From the NCBI GenBank assembly GCA_963920765.1, contig OY987242.1, positions 34,868,002 to 34,932,001 of the forward strand: DNA of 64,000 nucleotides. The letters are read 5' to 3'. This DNA comes from Ulota crispa (Eukaryota > Streptophyta > Bryopsida > Orthotrichales > Orthotrichaceae). Below the pieces are notes generated by a model, which saw only the letters and a program-made list of their open reading frames with translations, made no database searches and was not told the origin of the DNA. The stretch's first letter is position 1. Each line of letters opens with the position of its first letter. Made by a program: the position numbers and the translations under genes. Of the stretch, positions 11,683 through 22,942 are shown piece after piece.

Positions 11683-11761
11683 TTAACCCTTAAATGCCTA
11701 AGGCACCAAATTTTGGTGGTTTTTACACTAGAATTTGATGCATTGGGCATGTAAAGGTGAA
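11683..11761. mobile_element. very short TTAA-type element, uncertain
   Basis: This begins TTAACCCTTAAATGCC and ends GGGCATGTAAAGGTGAA, resembling the termini of the larger TTAA elements, but the right TTAA is not intact. It is probably a decayed or internally deleted copy. Confidence 0.3.
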
Positions 11762-14700
11762 TGTTTTCAATTTCATAGGATTCAATATAGAAAACTATAG
11801 CATTTGATATTTTGAATCCACAAGGTCGTCACATTTTGTTGCATTTAAGAACAACATATAATAAAAAGGCAAGGTTCATTGAGTTAATTTCAAGTAAAAA
11901 ATAATCATGTTCTCAATGTAACAAAAAAATTGTTAATAACTTGTTTATTAAAAGTACATAATTCAAATTCAATTAAATTCCTTAAACACCCATTTGGAAG
12001 TTGAAATCAAAATTCACAATAGATCCAATTGTATAAATGTAATGTAAATATTGATATTTTCAAGTGTTATTTTATATTTCTTTATTGTAAGTATTCATCA
12101 AACATTACGTAATACATCTTTGAAATTGGCATATAATATAAATCTCAACAAATGTAAAGCTCCAAATTTCAATGCTAATAAAGCAACTTCACATTTCAAA
12201 GCTAAAACAATATTCCATTAAAACACAAAAAAAATCATTAAAAAAAATAAAGTAATATGAAAGAACGTATTTCATGTCAAAATTGTCATGTGAGATATAA
12301 TTGTTTAATGGACAAAAAAATTAAACCATAAAAATTAAAATACAAGAGTGAAAAAATAATGAAAATATAATTCATAACCTATGAAAGTAAATTTGAAAAA
12401 CTGTTATAATTGTTAAATTTGAAATGCAAATGCAAAATCTATTAAAAATATATATAGAGACTTCATATTTTTATATCATCCATGTAATGCATGCTTGAAC
12501 AATCAAGAGTTAGATTATTTATAAAATCAATTGTCCATTGTTTGAAATGTGCAATTAGATAGTCAAGTAAAAAATCACTACGTATTTAGAATTTTTACTT
12601 GTTCCAAGAGGTTGTTGCAAATATTAGGGCTTGGAATGATGTTAATTTGCAAAAATTATAAATATGTATATTTTGTAATTCTATATTTTCTTAATATATA
12701 AACTTCCTAGAATAGTAAACATGTACTATACTAATGTTGCAACTTGCTTTATCACATCAGGCTATTGCTCAATTATCCTAATGTGTAGTTCTAATATGTG
12801 CTCATGTTCTGTAGTATTACACATTTTATAAGCAATTTTAAACCCTTGTTTCTTAATTCCATAGTAAACAAGACCAATTTTCATGAATTTATGTTGCAAA
12901 TACTCAAAGGTCTAAAAATCTTATTATCAAATAAAGCCATTTTATCTATGTATATTAATTGCATTCTTATAATTGATTTAATACAATCCTTCCCTATCCA
13001 TACATATGTTCTATGTTGATGCCTTTGGCCATCTAATGTTTTTATTTTATAAAAGTAGTAATAAGTTGCAAGCAAAAAACTTGCATTTTTTGCTTAAACC
13101 ATAAATAAATAAATTGAGAGCTTTTGACTTTTATACAAATATAATCTGAATTATTGGGCGTAATAACATTGTCTCCAATCTTGTAAAACACTCTTTGTAG
13201 CATATACTTTTTAATGTGCAAATAAACATATGTCTTCCAACCCTTCTTGTGAAAATGTTGTTGTAAGAAGTTAGCTAATTCAATATTGGAGGCTTTAAGT
13301 CAAGCTCTCCTACTTGTCTTTGCTTGAATAAGAATTCCTTGAAACTTAATGAACACACACTTCATGATGCATTTTTTAACAATTTATTGATCTTTGTATC
13401 AATATTGATGGAAGCCCAAAAGACAATTATACCATAGTGGACAATATAAAGTGTCATAGATGATTTTTTGATTAAGATATTGAAGCAAATGCAAATATTT
13501 GTGAATTTCAATGAGTGCTCTTTTTAATATATCCACTCCATTGCTCCTTGCATATACCCTTGTTTCTACATTCTAAAAATTCCTCCAACTATAGAACTCC
13601 ATAAATATTTGTTCAACTTGTTAGTCATTGGAAAATATGTTTTGATATTTTTAAACCTCTCTTTTGTAAAGATAACACCACTACACATCAGAATGTCCAA
13701 ATCTCAACATGTCTCCTAAGATGTGTGGAGCATACGCAATATACTTTAAGGGTCTTCCTATTGGGCCATAAAAATCTTCAACAAAATTTGCCATGTTTGA
13801 AGCAAAAACCTCTCATTAGATAGATTCATTATTGTCTATTATTTGATGCAAATTTTATTGAATATGTATTGTAAAATATTAATGAAACACTTGCAATCTT
13901 ATCTCCAAAATTTTGGAATTTCTATCATCTTTCTTCTTAAGTGCATATGATATACTTAGCAATATTCATTGAATAAACTTTTAGATTTGTTTCCGCTATA
14001 AAAAAAAAACTCAAATAGATAGTTTAGTCCATTGCCTTCTTTTTAATTTACAAAAATTCATGACGCTACCTTCACACTCATTTCAATGTTTTTTTATTTT
14101 TATTTTTGTCCTTCTCAGCTCATTTGAACAAATATTTTATATAAAACCTAAAAATGTTTAGACCCGTAATGTGCATTACATTATAAATTAGATTTCATGA
14201 AAGGTCAAATATGTAAAAGTAATATGATTTCCACAAGGGTGGTCTTATTCAACAATTCTAATAGTTTAACCATTGATTATTTGATTTTGGTATCCACTAT
14301 TTTGTTTTTTCCATTAGTTTAGGAAATGAATATCCTTGGAATGAAAAACACAAGAATGAATTCTGTTGGGTTTGTTGTTCTTGTGTCCAAATGACAACTT
14401 CTAATGCTTAGCTATTTCAATTATGGTACTTTGAAATTATAAATCCATCTCAATGATTTGCCAATACTAACTCTACAACCAACTATCCTATTTTCCATCC
14501 AATGGGTCAACATTTAGGACTAAATTGAGAGATTTCTAATTACTAGAGCCAAGGTAGGTTTGGTTTGAAATCTAGTCTTGCGGTTCCTATATCCATCTAG
14601 TGACTAATTTTTGAGGCTAGGTAGGATTGTTTTTAAAATGAGGTGTTGCATTTCTTAGACTTTCATTATTGCTACCACTTGAGGTTAGATAGGCTAGTTT

Positions 14701-15746
14701 TCAATGCCGACTTGGTGGGATAAGGATCTTGGATTCAAATATAGATCATTCCTTGATAGTCCTAGGACGTCCCATTTAGAATTTAAGAATAAAAAATTAA
14801 CTTTTGCAAAAAAAAGTAAAAGATCAACTTTGCAAAAAGTAAAAGATTTTCAAAGCACAACTATAAGAAGGAATTAGAAAGTCTAATTCTTCATATGCAT
14901 GTATATATCATATGTTGTTAAATTGATTTTGAATCATACTTAGGAAATTATACTCACTAAACACACGTAACTTCACTATTTTCTACTAGAGTATTGACTA
15001 AACCTCATTGAAAAAATGACCAACTTTTACACATCATAGGTCACTAATAAGAAACTCAATAATTAAACACAAGGCACTTTTTATTAGAAATAACAAGTTA
15101 TGCACATGGATAGATTTTTAGCATGAGTGCACATTTCCAAGAATTTTTTATAGTAGCAAATCAAGATCTAGCAAAAGCATATAATTTTCAAAAAATCAAT
15201 TAAATTTTAAACAAAACTAGAAGATAATGACAACAAATATTCAATCTCCAAATAATACCAAAAATGCTTGCAACTTATGCAACATGACATTTTATTTGAT
15301 GAATCCAACCTCTATCATATCCAATGACAAGTTTCAGCAAAAGAATGTTGCTAGAAAGGAAAAGAAGCGGAAGCAAAATCAAGCCTTCTACTCAATTGAA
15401 ACTCCAATAGATGAAATTAGCATTGATCCTTGCAAGATACAAGAATGCAGTTGCTACTTTGACAACCGCATGAGCTCTACATGGACACCAACTCCTCCAA
15501 CATCATAATTTCACCTTGAAGTGCACATTGAGATTCAATTTTACAAGAATTGTCTCCATCGCATGAGCAAGTTTTTGGAGATACTTCCTATTTTGAGTGT
15601 CACCGCATGCATCCAACTCCATGTAGCTCCATCCCAAATCAAGTTTTCCCAATTTTTGGAGATTGGTGTGAAGTACCTTGCAGCAGTGCCGTGGTCCGAC
15701 ACGGATGTGAACCAAATTTGCAACTTTTTAGACTTGGAGCAATTAT

Positions 15747-15780
15747 CTTGACAAATGACAAATGACAAATGACAAATGAC
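15747..15780. repeat. 7-bp tandem repeat (ATGACAA)n
   Basis: About four and a half copies of the heptamer TGACAAA/ATGACAA lie in a row with no mismatches. Confidence 0.8.
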
Positions 15781-16352
15781 TTGTATAAGCGATTTGAGGG
15801 GTTCAACGGAGAAAGTTTCTTGGAACTAGTGGTGAAAACTATGCTGCGTTGTTTTTGAAGAATTCTATGAATTGCTCAACCATGAAGGAAATATACAAAT
15901 GTGTTGGTGATCACCAAAAGAAATTTACAACTACTTACTAGAGCATAGTAGCATACCAATAATCTAAACAAATTCAACAAAAGTGAAAACAAGAAAACAA
16001 TGCAAATAAGTAATTTGTTTGCTTTAAATCATGAATGTATATAAATGTATTTGGTGTGATATGAATTTTAAACACAATTCTTCATAATCATACAAAAACA
16101 TAAAAGTGTTAATTTTTGCCATGACAATAGTGCATAATTCTAGTTTTTAGTTTATCCCATTCTTGATATGTTTTAAATTTCATATAAATGGACACTAAAC
16201 TATGTATTTTTTGAAATTTTTATAGGTAAATTAAAAAAATATGTCAAATATGGAGATTCAAAACTATCTTTTACAGTTGAAAATTGCAAAAACTAAAAAT
16301 TTAAAAATACACCATTTATAAATAATGAATATTCATAAACCATTTTGTCTTA

Positions 16353-16353
<1 letters not shown>

Positions 16354-16392
<39 letters not shown>

Positions 16393-16397
16393 TATAC
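16354..16397. repeat. (TA)n microsatellite
   Basis: A run of alternating T and A of about 40 bp, broken near the right end by single C residues. Confidence 0.85.
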
Positions 16398-16506
16398 TTT
16401 TTACTTTAGTAATGTATAATACTGGGTTGATTAGCAACATTAAATTAAATAAATAAAAATCAAATCGCGGAGTTTCAATTGACAAGCAAGACTTTGAGCC
16501 AGAACC

Positions 16507-16863
16507 TTAACCCCTAAAGGATTAATTTCCCAATATTACTAGCTCAACTTCCCACCATGCAAAAATAGAATTCCAAACTCTGTGGTGCAAATATTTTAAG
16601 TTAAAAAAAGTTCAAAGTTAAATAATCTAGTCATGCAAGGTGCAAAAAAAGTTGTTTTTTACTTTTTAAATGCAAATACCTTTCAACTTGTATGGTCAAA
16701 GTTCTTGAGTTTTGTATGACACATTTTTATAGTAGTCTAGTATAAGATCCTATGGTTAGATGTGCAAAAAGACCAATTTTCAAACTTTTTTACTCTTTGC
16801 CATAGAGGTGGCAGTTTTGTGTGGCTTTTGACAAAATAAAGGCCAGGGTCCTTTAGGGGTTAA
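16507..16863. mobile_element. short TTAA-flanked MITE
   Basis: The ends are TTAACCCCTAAAGGA and TCCTTTAGGGGTTAA, a perfect 15-bp terminal inverted repeat with TTAA at both edges. The 357-bp interior shares blocks with the right part of the longer elements at 17650 and 51383 (a GACCAATTTTC-like region, a GGTGGCAGTTTT-like region), so it is a deletion derivative of that family. No coding capacity. Confidence 0.75.
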
Positions 16864-17649
16864 AGAAGACTCAAGTTGTTTAGTGACATCTATAAATAAA
16901 CCTAAAGCTAAGCTCTCTTGCACCCAAACCAAACACACAAGTTAACATAAGGGAACAGAAATTGTGTAGGTGGCAATTTATGATTGGATGTGACATGGTT
17001 GTTTTGTTGTCATAACATGGTCTTTTTATTGTTGCTTTTTCATGGGTCTAGTGTACACAATAGGTCAATTTAGGGAGTTACCTTCATCAATTTGTAATTT
17101 ATTCATATGATCTCAAAAAACTCCAAAAACAATTTTGCTTGCATATGTACCCATTTTCTAACAAGCCCATGCCAGTAGATTCTCAAAAGACCCTCCAAAT
17201 TACCATATTTGAAGTATAGTGACTCACAAAACTGAGTCAATGTTTACCATTACTTAATATAACTTGTCACATCACCTACATTAATGAAGATTTTTGGGTG
17301 TCATAAAGAGTAGATTAAAGGTATCCAAGTACTTACTAAAATATGGAAACCTCAATGAAAATTTTGCAAGGTTGATTGAGATATTTCATTTTTAAGGAGA
17401 GTCACTCAATGACTCACTTTTGGTCTTGCATGTCTATATCTCCATCTCCTCCTTATATTGACAATACATCATAGAATTTAAATTTAGTTGTGAGTGTTGT
17501 AAGTAGGAAAGAGTGTTTCTATTGCTCCTCTAAAAGTATATTGCACTTTTAATTGTTCCATAACATGATAAGGCCATTTTTTTTAAAAGAAAAATAGTGC
17601 AATATCATTGCTACAAAACAGGTGAATCACAAAAAATGTAGCCAAATAA
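16864..17649. other. intergenic, nothing recognised
   Basis: This AT-rich spacer lies between two elements of the same TTAA family. No gene, RNA or clear repeat was seen. Confidence 0.45.
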
Positions 17650-18569
17650 TTAGCTCCCCTAAAGGACTAGGCCCTTTATTTTGTGAAAACATTGAAAACT
17701 GCCACTTTTGGGGGATGAAAGGAATGGTATTTCTTTTTTTGAAATCTAACCGTAAGATCTTGTTCTAGACAATATGAGGTACTTGGGAAAAAATGAGCTT
17801 ATTCCAAATGAAAAGGAGTGAGATATTTACATGTGAAGTGAAGAAAAAAGTTCTTTTCTCGTACTGTCCAAAAAATTTTAAAAGCCGTTGACCACTCCTA
17901 TATCAAATAGTTTGCTCTATGCCAAAGTTGAGGTTTTTTTTCCCATGTAGAAGACCAAGTTAGGTATGTGTGGGAGAATTTTCAAATCAATTGGAACTAT
18001 ACAACACATGGGAAAAAATAGTAAGTAAAAAGAAGTAGAGAATGAATCAAAACACTAAATTGTTAAGAATTTAATTATTAAAATGTAAGATGCAAATCCC
18101 AACAATGATAATGTTGTGATAAACAATCTACATCCTTTAGTTTTGTTTTTTTTCCAAAATAATGAAAATTGAGTAAATTAAAGGACTTCAAATTTTATTT
18201 TAGAGTAGAGAATCTAGAACTGCCTGTAAACAAAAACTCCTCATAACTTCATCCCATCTATCAAAGTTGAATGATTCAAAGCTCCCCACATCTATATAAG
18301 TCTAAAGAACCTATTTCAAATTTTTATTTGAAAAAAGATGACTTTTTTAAAGTAGTTTTTAGCTGCCTGAGGAGCAACATTTTCTAGATTTTCAAGCATA
18401 ATTTCTTTAATAAATGTCGGAATGAAGAAAAAATTACATTCCCATGTAGATCTTTGAATTCCTCACCTTTAATAAAAGTTTCAGGAAATCACACAAAGTA
18501 GTTTAGCCATAGGTACATGCCCAAAATCCCATTTGTCCCCCGCAAGGACAATGGTCCTTTAGGGATTAA
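17650..18569. mobile_element. 0.9-kb TTAA-family element, reverse orientation
   Basis: Left end CCCCTAAAGGACTAGG, right end GGTCCTTTAGGGATTAA. Compared with 51383-52317 the interior runs in the opposite direction: both contain the phrase reading CCCACACCTACCTAA or its complement, followed by CCATGTAG. No open frame long enough for a transposase exists. Confidence 0.7.
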
Positions 18570-18759
18570 TCAATCTAATGTTGAGCAAATCCAAAAGAAA
18601 TGTCTTTTTGATACTAAGCTATTTGTAGAAGGACAATCAACTAAAATTTTAAACCACTTAGGGAGGGTATGCATGAGAGCAATGCCAAGTAGAAGATTTA
18701 TTATTTCTGTAAAAGCATTCAAATTAGTTAGGCAACAATTTGACAATGAAATAAGTATC
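18570..18759. other. unassigned short open stretch
   Basis: An open frame of about 60 codons on the plus strand (ending near 18762) reads GQSTKILNHLGRVCMRAMPS among other residues. It is squeezed between two MITEs. I do not recognise it; it may be a fragment of a larger mobile element. Confidence 0.25.
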
Positions 18760-19078
18760 TAAGGTAGGAACACCCATAAGCGCTAGTTTAAGGGTTTTGA
18801 ACATGATGACTATTAATAAACATCTAGCAAGTTATAGGATCTTGTTAGCAACAGAAAAATAATGAGTTTGCACCTTTGAATGTATTATTTGGATACTGTG
18901 AGAATAAGTTGTGAATTTTTAAAGAGCAAACTACCATTGTACCCATAACCAACACTTAGGTTTCATCTTCACATGTTGTACATTCTTGTAATTACATCTA
19001 TTTACTTCTACAAATTTTCCGGGATTTTAGAGGTGACGGTTATGGGGACACTAATGATTATGGGTGTTCCTACCTTAG
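18760..19078. mobile_element. MITE with AAGGTAGGAACACCCATAA ends
   Basis: A 319-bp element has 20-bp terminal inverted repeats starting CTAAGGTAGGAACACCC. Its right half is also present, inverted, at 53640-53810, so it is a repeat family. No target duplication is evident and no protein is encoded. Confidence 0.65.
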
Positions 19079-19139
19079 ACAATGCAATGTTCATTGTTTT
19101 GCAAGTTCAAAGGCTTGTGTGAAGGAGAAAAAACTTTTT

Positions 19140-19830
19140 TTTTCAAAAAACAATATTTAAGTTTGTTTGAATTTTGCCAAATCTCTTGAAAATTAGACTA
19201 TTGAAGATTGGAAGCAAGTGATTTTTTGAGATGAGACTTAAGTCAATCATTTTTGCTTAGATTGTCATTACTAATGTTGGAATTGAGTCAAAGAGGGTCT
19301 TATAAATTGAACAATGAAGAAACTTGTGAAACATGGAAGAGGTTGTACAATAGTTTGGGGTTGTCCAAGTGCAATTTGACTTGGTTTGATTTGCAAGATA
19401 GAAGGTACAACAAATCGGTATGTTTGTTGTGAAGTATTAGAGACTAATCTCCCTATAATGTTCTTTCAAAGTATGGCATGGATGCATCTAGAGTCATTTT
19501 TCAACATGACAACAATCCTAAACATACAATAAAAACAACAAAAGAATATTATTCAAACAACTTTTCAATGTAATAAAGTGACATGCTCAATCACCCAACC
19601 TAAACCCTATAAAACACCTATGGGCAACACTAAAACAAAAGCCTAATTGTTAATCAACACATCCAAAGGGTCTTTTAGAATTGTGAGAGCGTGGGTTTGA
19701 GATTTTCCATTTTTTCACTTCCACTAAGTGTGAGAATCTTTATGGGAGCATGCCACAAAAAATGTGGGCAATGAGTTATGCAAAAAGGTAAGTTGATTGA
19801 TTTTGAGTTTGTATAGACACACAAATCCAA
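19140..19830 (+). pseudogene. decayed Tc1-like transposase
   Basis: Tc1/mariner transposase remnants are spread over three frames. From left to right: a block like DWKQVIF then DET (first catalytic Asp region, with stops on both sides), KHGRGCTIVWGC, VIFQHDNNPKHTIKTTKEYY (second catalytic Asp in HDN-PKHT), AQSPNLNPIKHLWATLKQKP in a shifted frame, and a C-terminal LYGSMPQKMWAMSYAK. In intact Tc1 proteins the motif is SPDLNPIEHLW; the catalytic Glu is Lys here. Several stops and at least one frameshift are visible, and the N-terminal DNA-binding region is not. Terminal inverted repeats were not found. Confidence 0.82.
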
Positions 19831-20310
19831 AACTAAGGCAATGAAGGGTTTAATTTTAGTGCTTTTGTATATTATGTGTATTTTGTCTTTAATTTCCATG
19901 TGGATAGTCCATAAAACTTCTACTTTCTAAAACAATTTTTTGCTTGTTGGATTGTTCAATCCATGTGCTAAAATTGCTTATTTATTGAAAATCATCCAAA
20001 CACTAACTTGATTTTGTGAGTCCCTATAAAGGATGCTTTACACTATGACCAACCAAGTCGAGAAGTTGTCAACTTTAGTGGCCAAACTTTGTTGAGAGGC
20101 CAAGAAAATCTGCTGAAAATAGACAATAAATGTTGAAACTGACAGCAATAAATGCTAAAACTGATAGCCTCTTGCACATATTTTGGGTCTCCATTTTTGC
20201 TGGACCTAAACTTCCCTTTGAGAGGCAGTCAACCTTGGATGATAAAGTGTTGCCATGTAGGCAAATGGGGGATGATGGCTTATGGAGTTTGGCCTCTAGT
20301 ATGAAGGGTT
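19831..20310. other. spacer between the transposase relic and the foldback
   Basis: No gene seen. The right half becomes GC-richer as it approaches the foldback at 20315. Confidence 0.4.
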
Positions 20311-20314
20311 GAGC

Positions 20315-20704
20315 GAGGCTAGGGCTAGATGGCATGCCGTTTTGGCTAGGGCCTGCGCATGACACCCTGCCCAACCCTTGCCCAGCCCTTGCTCGAACCA
20401 TTTTTTCTTGCCTCTTGAACTCTCAACTCTAGCCTTCACTTTTCGAAACTTGCATTTGAGCCCCTTCACTTGCTATTGTGCTCCTTGAAACTTGGTTAGT
20501 AATTGGCTCTTTCACTGATGTGCTCATGAACTAGTTACTAACCAAGTTTCAAGAAGCACAATAGCAAGTGAAGGGGTTCAAATGCAAGTTTTGAAAAATG
20601 AAGGCTAGAGTTGAGAGTTCAAGAGAGGAGAGAGAAAATGGTTTGGACAGGGGCTGGGCAGGTGTCAGGCGCGAGCCTCAGCCAAAATGACATGCCATCT
20701 ATCC
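20315..20704. repeat. long foldback structure with expanded right arm
   Basis: Two inverted arms, about 20315-20504 and 20529-20704, are separated by a loop of roughly 25 bases. Matching stretches include CCAAGTTTCAAGRAGCACAA, GAAGGCTAGAGTTGAGAG and AGGGCTGGGCA. Outward, both arms reach the motif AGCCAAAAYGRCATGCCATC. On the left this occurs once. On the right it starts the 17-unit array described separately. The arms differ by several substitutions and small indels, so the structure is not recent. No target duplication or transposase is evident. Confidence 0.8.
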
Positions 20705-21145
20705 GCAGCCAAAATGACATGCCATCTATCTGCAGCCAAAATGACATGCCATCTATCCGCAGCCAAAATGACATGCCATCTATCCGCAGCCAAAATGACA
20801 TGCCATCTATCCGCAGCCAAAATGACATGCCATCTATTCTCAGCCAAAATGACATGCCATCTAGCCCCAGCCAAAATGACATGCCATCTAGCCTCAGCCA
20901 AAATGACATGCCATCTATCTGCAGCCAAAACGACATGCCATCTATTCTCAACCAAAATGACATACCATCTATTCTCAGCCAAAATGACTTGCCATCTAGC
21001 CCCAGCCAAAATGACATGCCATCTAGCCTTAGCCAAAATGACATGCCATCTAGCCCCAACCAAAATGACATGCCATCTAGCCCCAACCAAAATGACATGC
21101 CATCTAGCCCCAACCAAAATGACATGCCATATAGCCACAGCCATT
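20687..21145 (+). repeat. 27-bp minisatellite, 17 units
   Basis: Seventeen tandem units of 27 bp, consensus AGCCAAAATGACATGCCATC plus a variable 7-base tail (TATCCGC, TAGCCCC, TATTCTC and others). Because 27 is a multiple of three and the unit has no stop, the array is open in two frames on each strand, giving 9-residue repeats such as SQNDMPSIR. I judge this an accident of unit length, not a gene: there is no good start context or homology. Units at the right end are most uniform (CCCCAACC type), suggesting local recent expansion. Confidence 0.9.
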
Positions 21146-22942
21146 TAGCCCCAGCCCAGCATTTAGCCCCAGCCGTTAAACAGCTGACCTCTTGGTTTCA
21201 TGCAATCTGATTGGTGCAAACCAATGGCCTAGTGTGAAGCCGTCCTAAGTGTCACTTTTGGGTACTACCTTACCGGCTACACCCGGTCACCAACATCGCC
21301 CTCTTCGTCTCGAGAGTCTTTTAGGGTTGCAAACTGGACTTCGGGGTTGAAAGTGCTCAAGCATCTCAAGCATCTCAAGCATCCTTCTTCGTGTAAGCGC
21401 CTCAGCTGGCGGGCCGATAACTTAGAGCGCCGTGCCGATTGCTGCTTCATCCGACTGCCCTCCCTGTAGTCCAGGTGAAGATCTCACGTCTCTCTCTGTC
21501 GGTTTTTACTTACTTTCCTTTCACGCCTTTTGATTAGCACAATTGCCGGCAATTTGCGATTTCCTGTGGACGTATTGGATTCGTGGTGAAAGCGTTTTCC
21601 GAGGAGCAGATAGTTTGGACAGACAGCATTCAGCGCATTCACTTAGCGCCGTAGGGCCGAATTAAGCGATTGCAGGTGTCCGTGCTGCTGGGGTTTTGGC
21701 TGGAATTTTAGCCTCCGCCTTGCGATTGGCTATTGTAGAAGTTGAATTAGAGTTTCTTAGGATTCACGTGGGAGGGGTTCGTAACCGATCTTCGTTGTCG
21801 GCCCTTTGCGAAGAAAATATTTCGATTAGGAATCGTTATGTTTGACCAAATTAATCTGTGGAGTTCTGGCGTGGATTCGACCAGACTTTGTCTGAAAACT
21901 TCTAAAGTAGGGTTGTTTGAAAACTTCTGAATGAGGGTTGTCTGAAAACTTCTAAATTAGGGTTGTCTCAAAACTTCTGAATTAGGGTTGTCTCAAAATT
22001 TGTGAATTAGGGTTGTCTGAAAACTTCATTAGGTTATTAGCGGTGCGGGATTGACCTGGATTTTGTTTTCATGTGTGGTTTGGAATCTAGAACTCCGGCC
22101 GTGGTGAATTTGTGAGCCTTTGGAATGATTTTTATTCTTATGCCCCCTTTTGCACGAAGTGGTAGGCTGCAAGCACTACTAGTGTACCCTAGTGTACACT
22201 CTGTCTCTTGAATTTGGCAAAGCTAGTTTTGAGATTTCAAGGAAGCAAATGATTGTTTCAGTAATCTATTGAAATCACAGATGATTGTTTCAATATATTG
22301 GTGAAATCATGGATGCTTGTTGTAATATTGAAACAATTTTTGTTGGATATACAAAATGTAAAATCAATGTGAAAAGCTCAACAATGGTTGATTGTTCTAA
22401 TTTATATTTGAAAATCATATTGAAATGATGAATGTTGATATCACTAAAATTCAAAACCAATGAATGGAATAAAAAAAATGATTGAATTTGTAACAATTGA
22501 AATTACTATATGTTGGTCTAAAGGAACACCAAAGGCCTATGTTTATACATTTATATTGGTACAATAAAATGCCAAAAAATGATTATGTGCGCATAAAAAC
22601 AATGTTTTGTTATAATTATGCAAAATCAATGAACTGTTGAAATGATATTATCTTATCCAAAAAACTAACGTGATTTCAACATTTTATTGTTATTACATTG
22701 AAATAGCACCCTTGGAAATTTGTGATGAGTACGTGTGTGTATTTATCCTTCAATCTTGCTTACAGCTTTGTGTGTGCCTCGGCTTTTTCCAGTGTGGATC
22801 AAGGACATCATTTCCCAGTTCATCTTTCAAAGCATCTGAAAAAGTGCTCTCCCTCTCTTAACAGAGATTCTTTTGCAGCCGAGTTTTGCACCGGAGTTTG
22901 GTGACGAGCTTTTTGTGGTCCACATCCATTTTGTAAGACGAA
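21146..22942 (+). promoter_or_regulatory. AAMP upstream region and probable leader intron
   Basis: From about 21230 the sequence becomes GC-rich with CT-rich tracts (21420-21530), typical of a plant promoter and leader. A probable 5'-UTR donor (CCAG|GTGAAG near 21475) would open a leader intron of about 1.4 kb ending shortly before the ATG at 22943, where several CAG acceptors exist. A 25-bp tandem repeat sits in this presumed intron. The exact leader structure is inferred. Confidence 0.4.
21891..22036. repeat. 25-bp tandem repeat with telo-box-like core
   Basis: Five to six imperfect copies of the unit GAAAACTTCTRAATTAGGGT followed by TGTCT. Each copy contains ATTAGGGTT, the complement of AACCCTAAT, close to the telo-box AAACCCTAA found near plant translation-related genes. 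It lies upstream of the AAMP/Sqt1 start codon, probably in the leader intron. Confidence 0.75.

Larger units (their letters stand above)
11762..16506. other. 4.7 kb AT-rich desert without recognisable genes
   Basis: The sequence is strongly AT-rich. No frame carries a known domain. The longest frames (about 75-93 codons near 15227-15768) lack recognisable motifs and start without supporting context. Simple repeats occur at 15747-15780 and 16354-16397. Old transposon debris is likely but I could not assign it. Confidence 0.5.

Noticed and set aside
20611-21210. A 199-codon open frame of 9-residue repeats (SQNDMPSIR type)
   Set aside because: The same array is open in four frames because the 27-bp unit is a multiple of three without stops. 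No start context, splice partners or homology support a protein.
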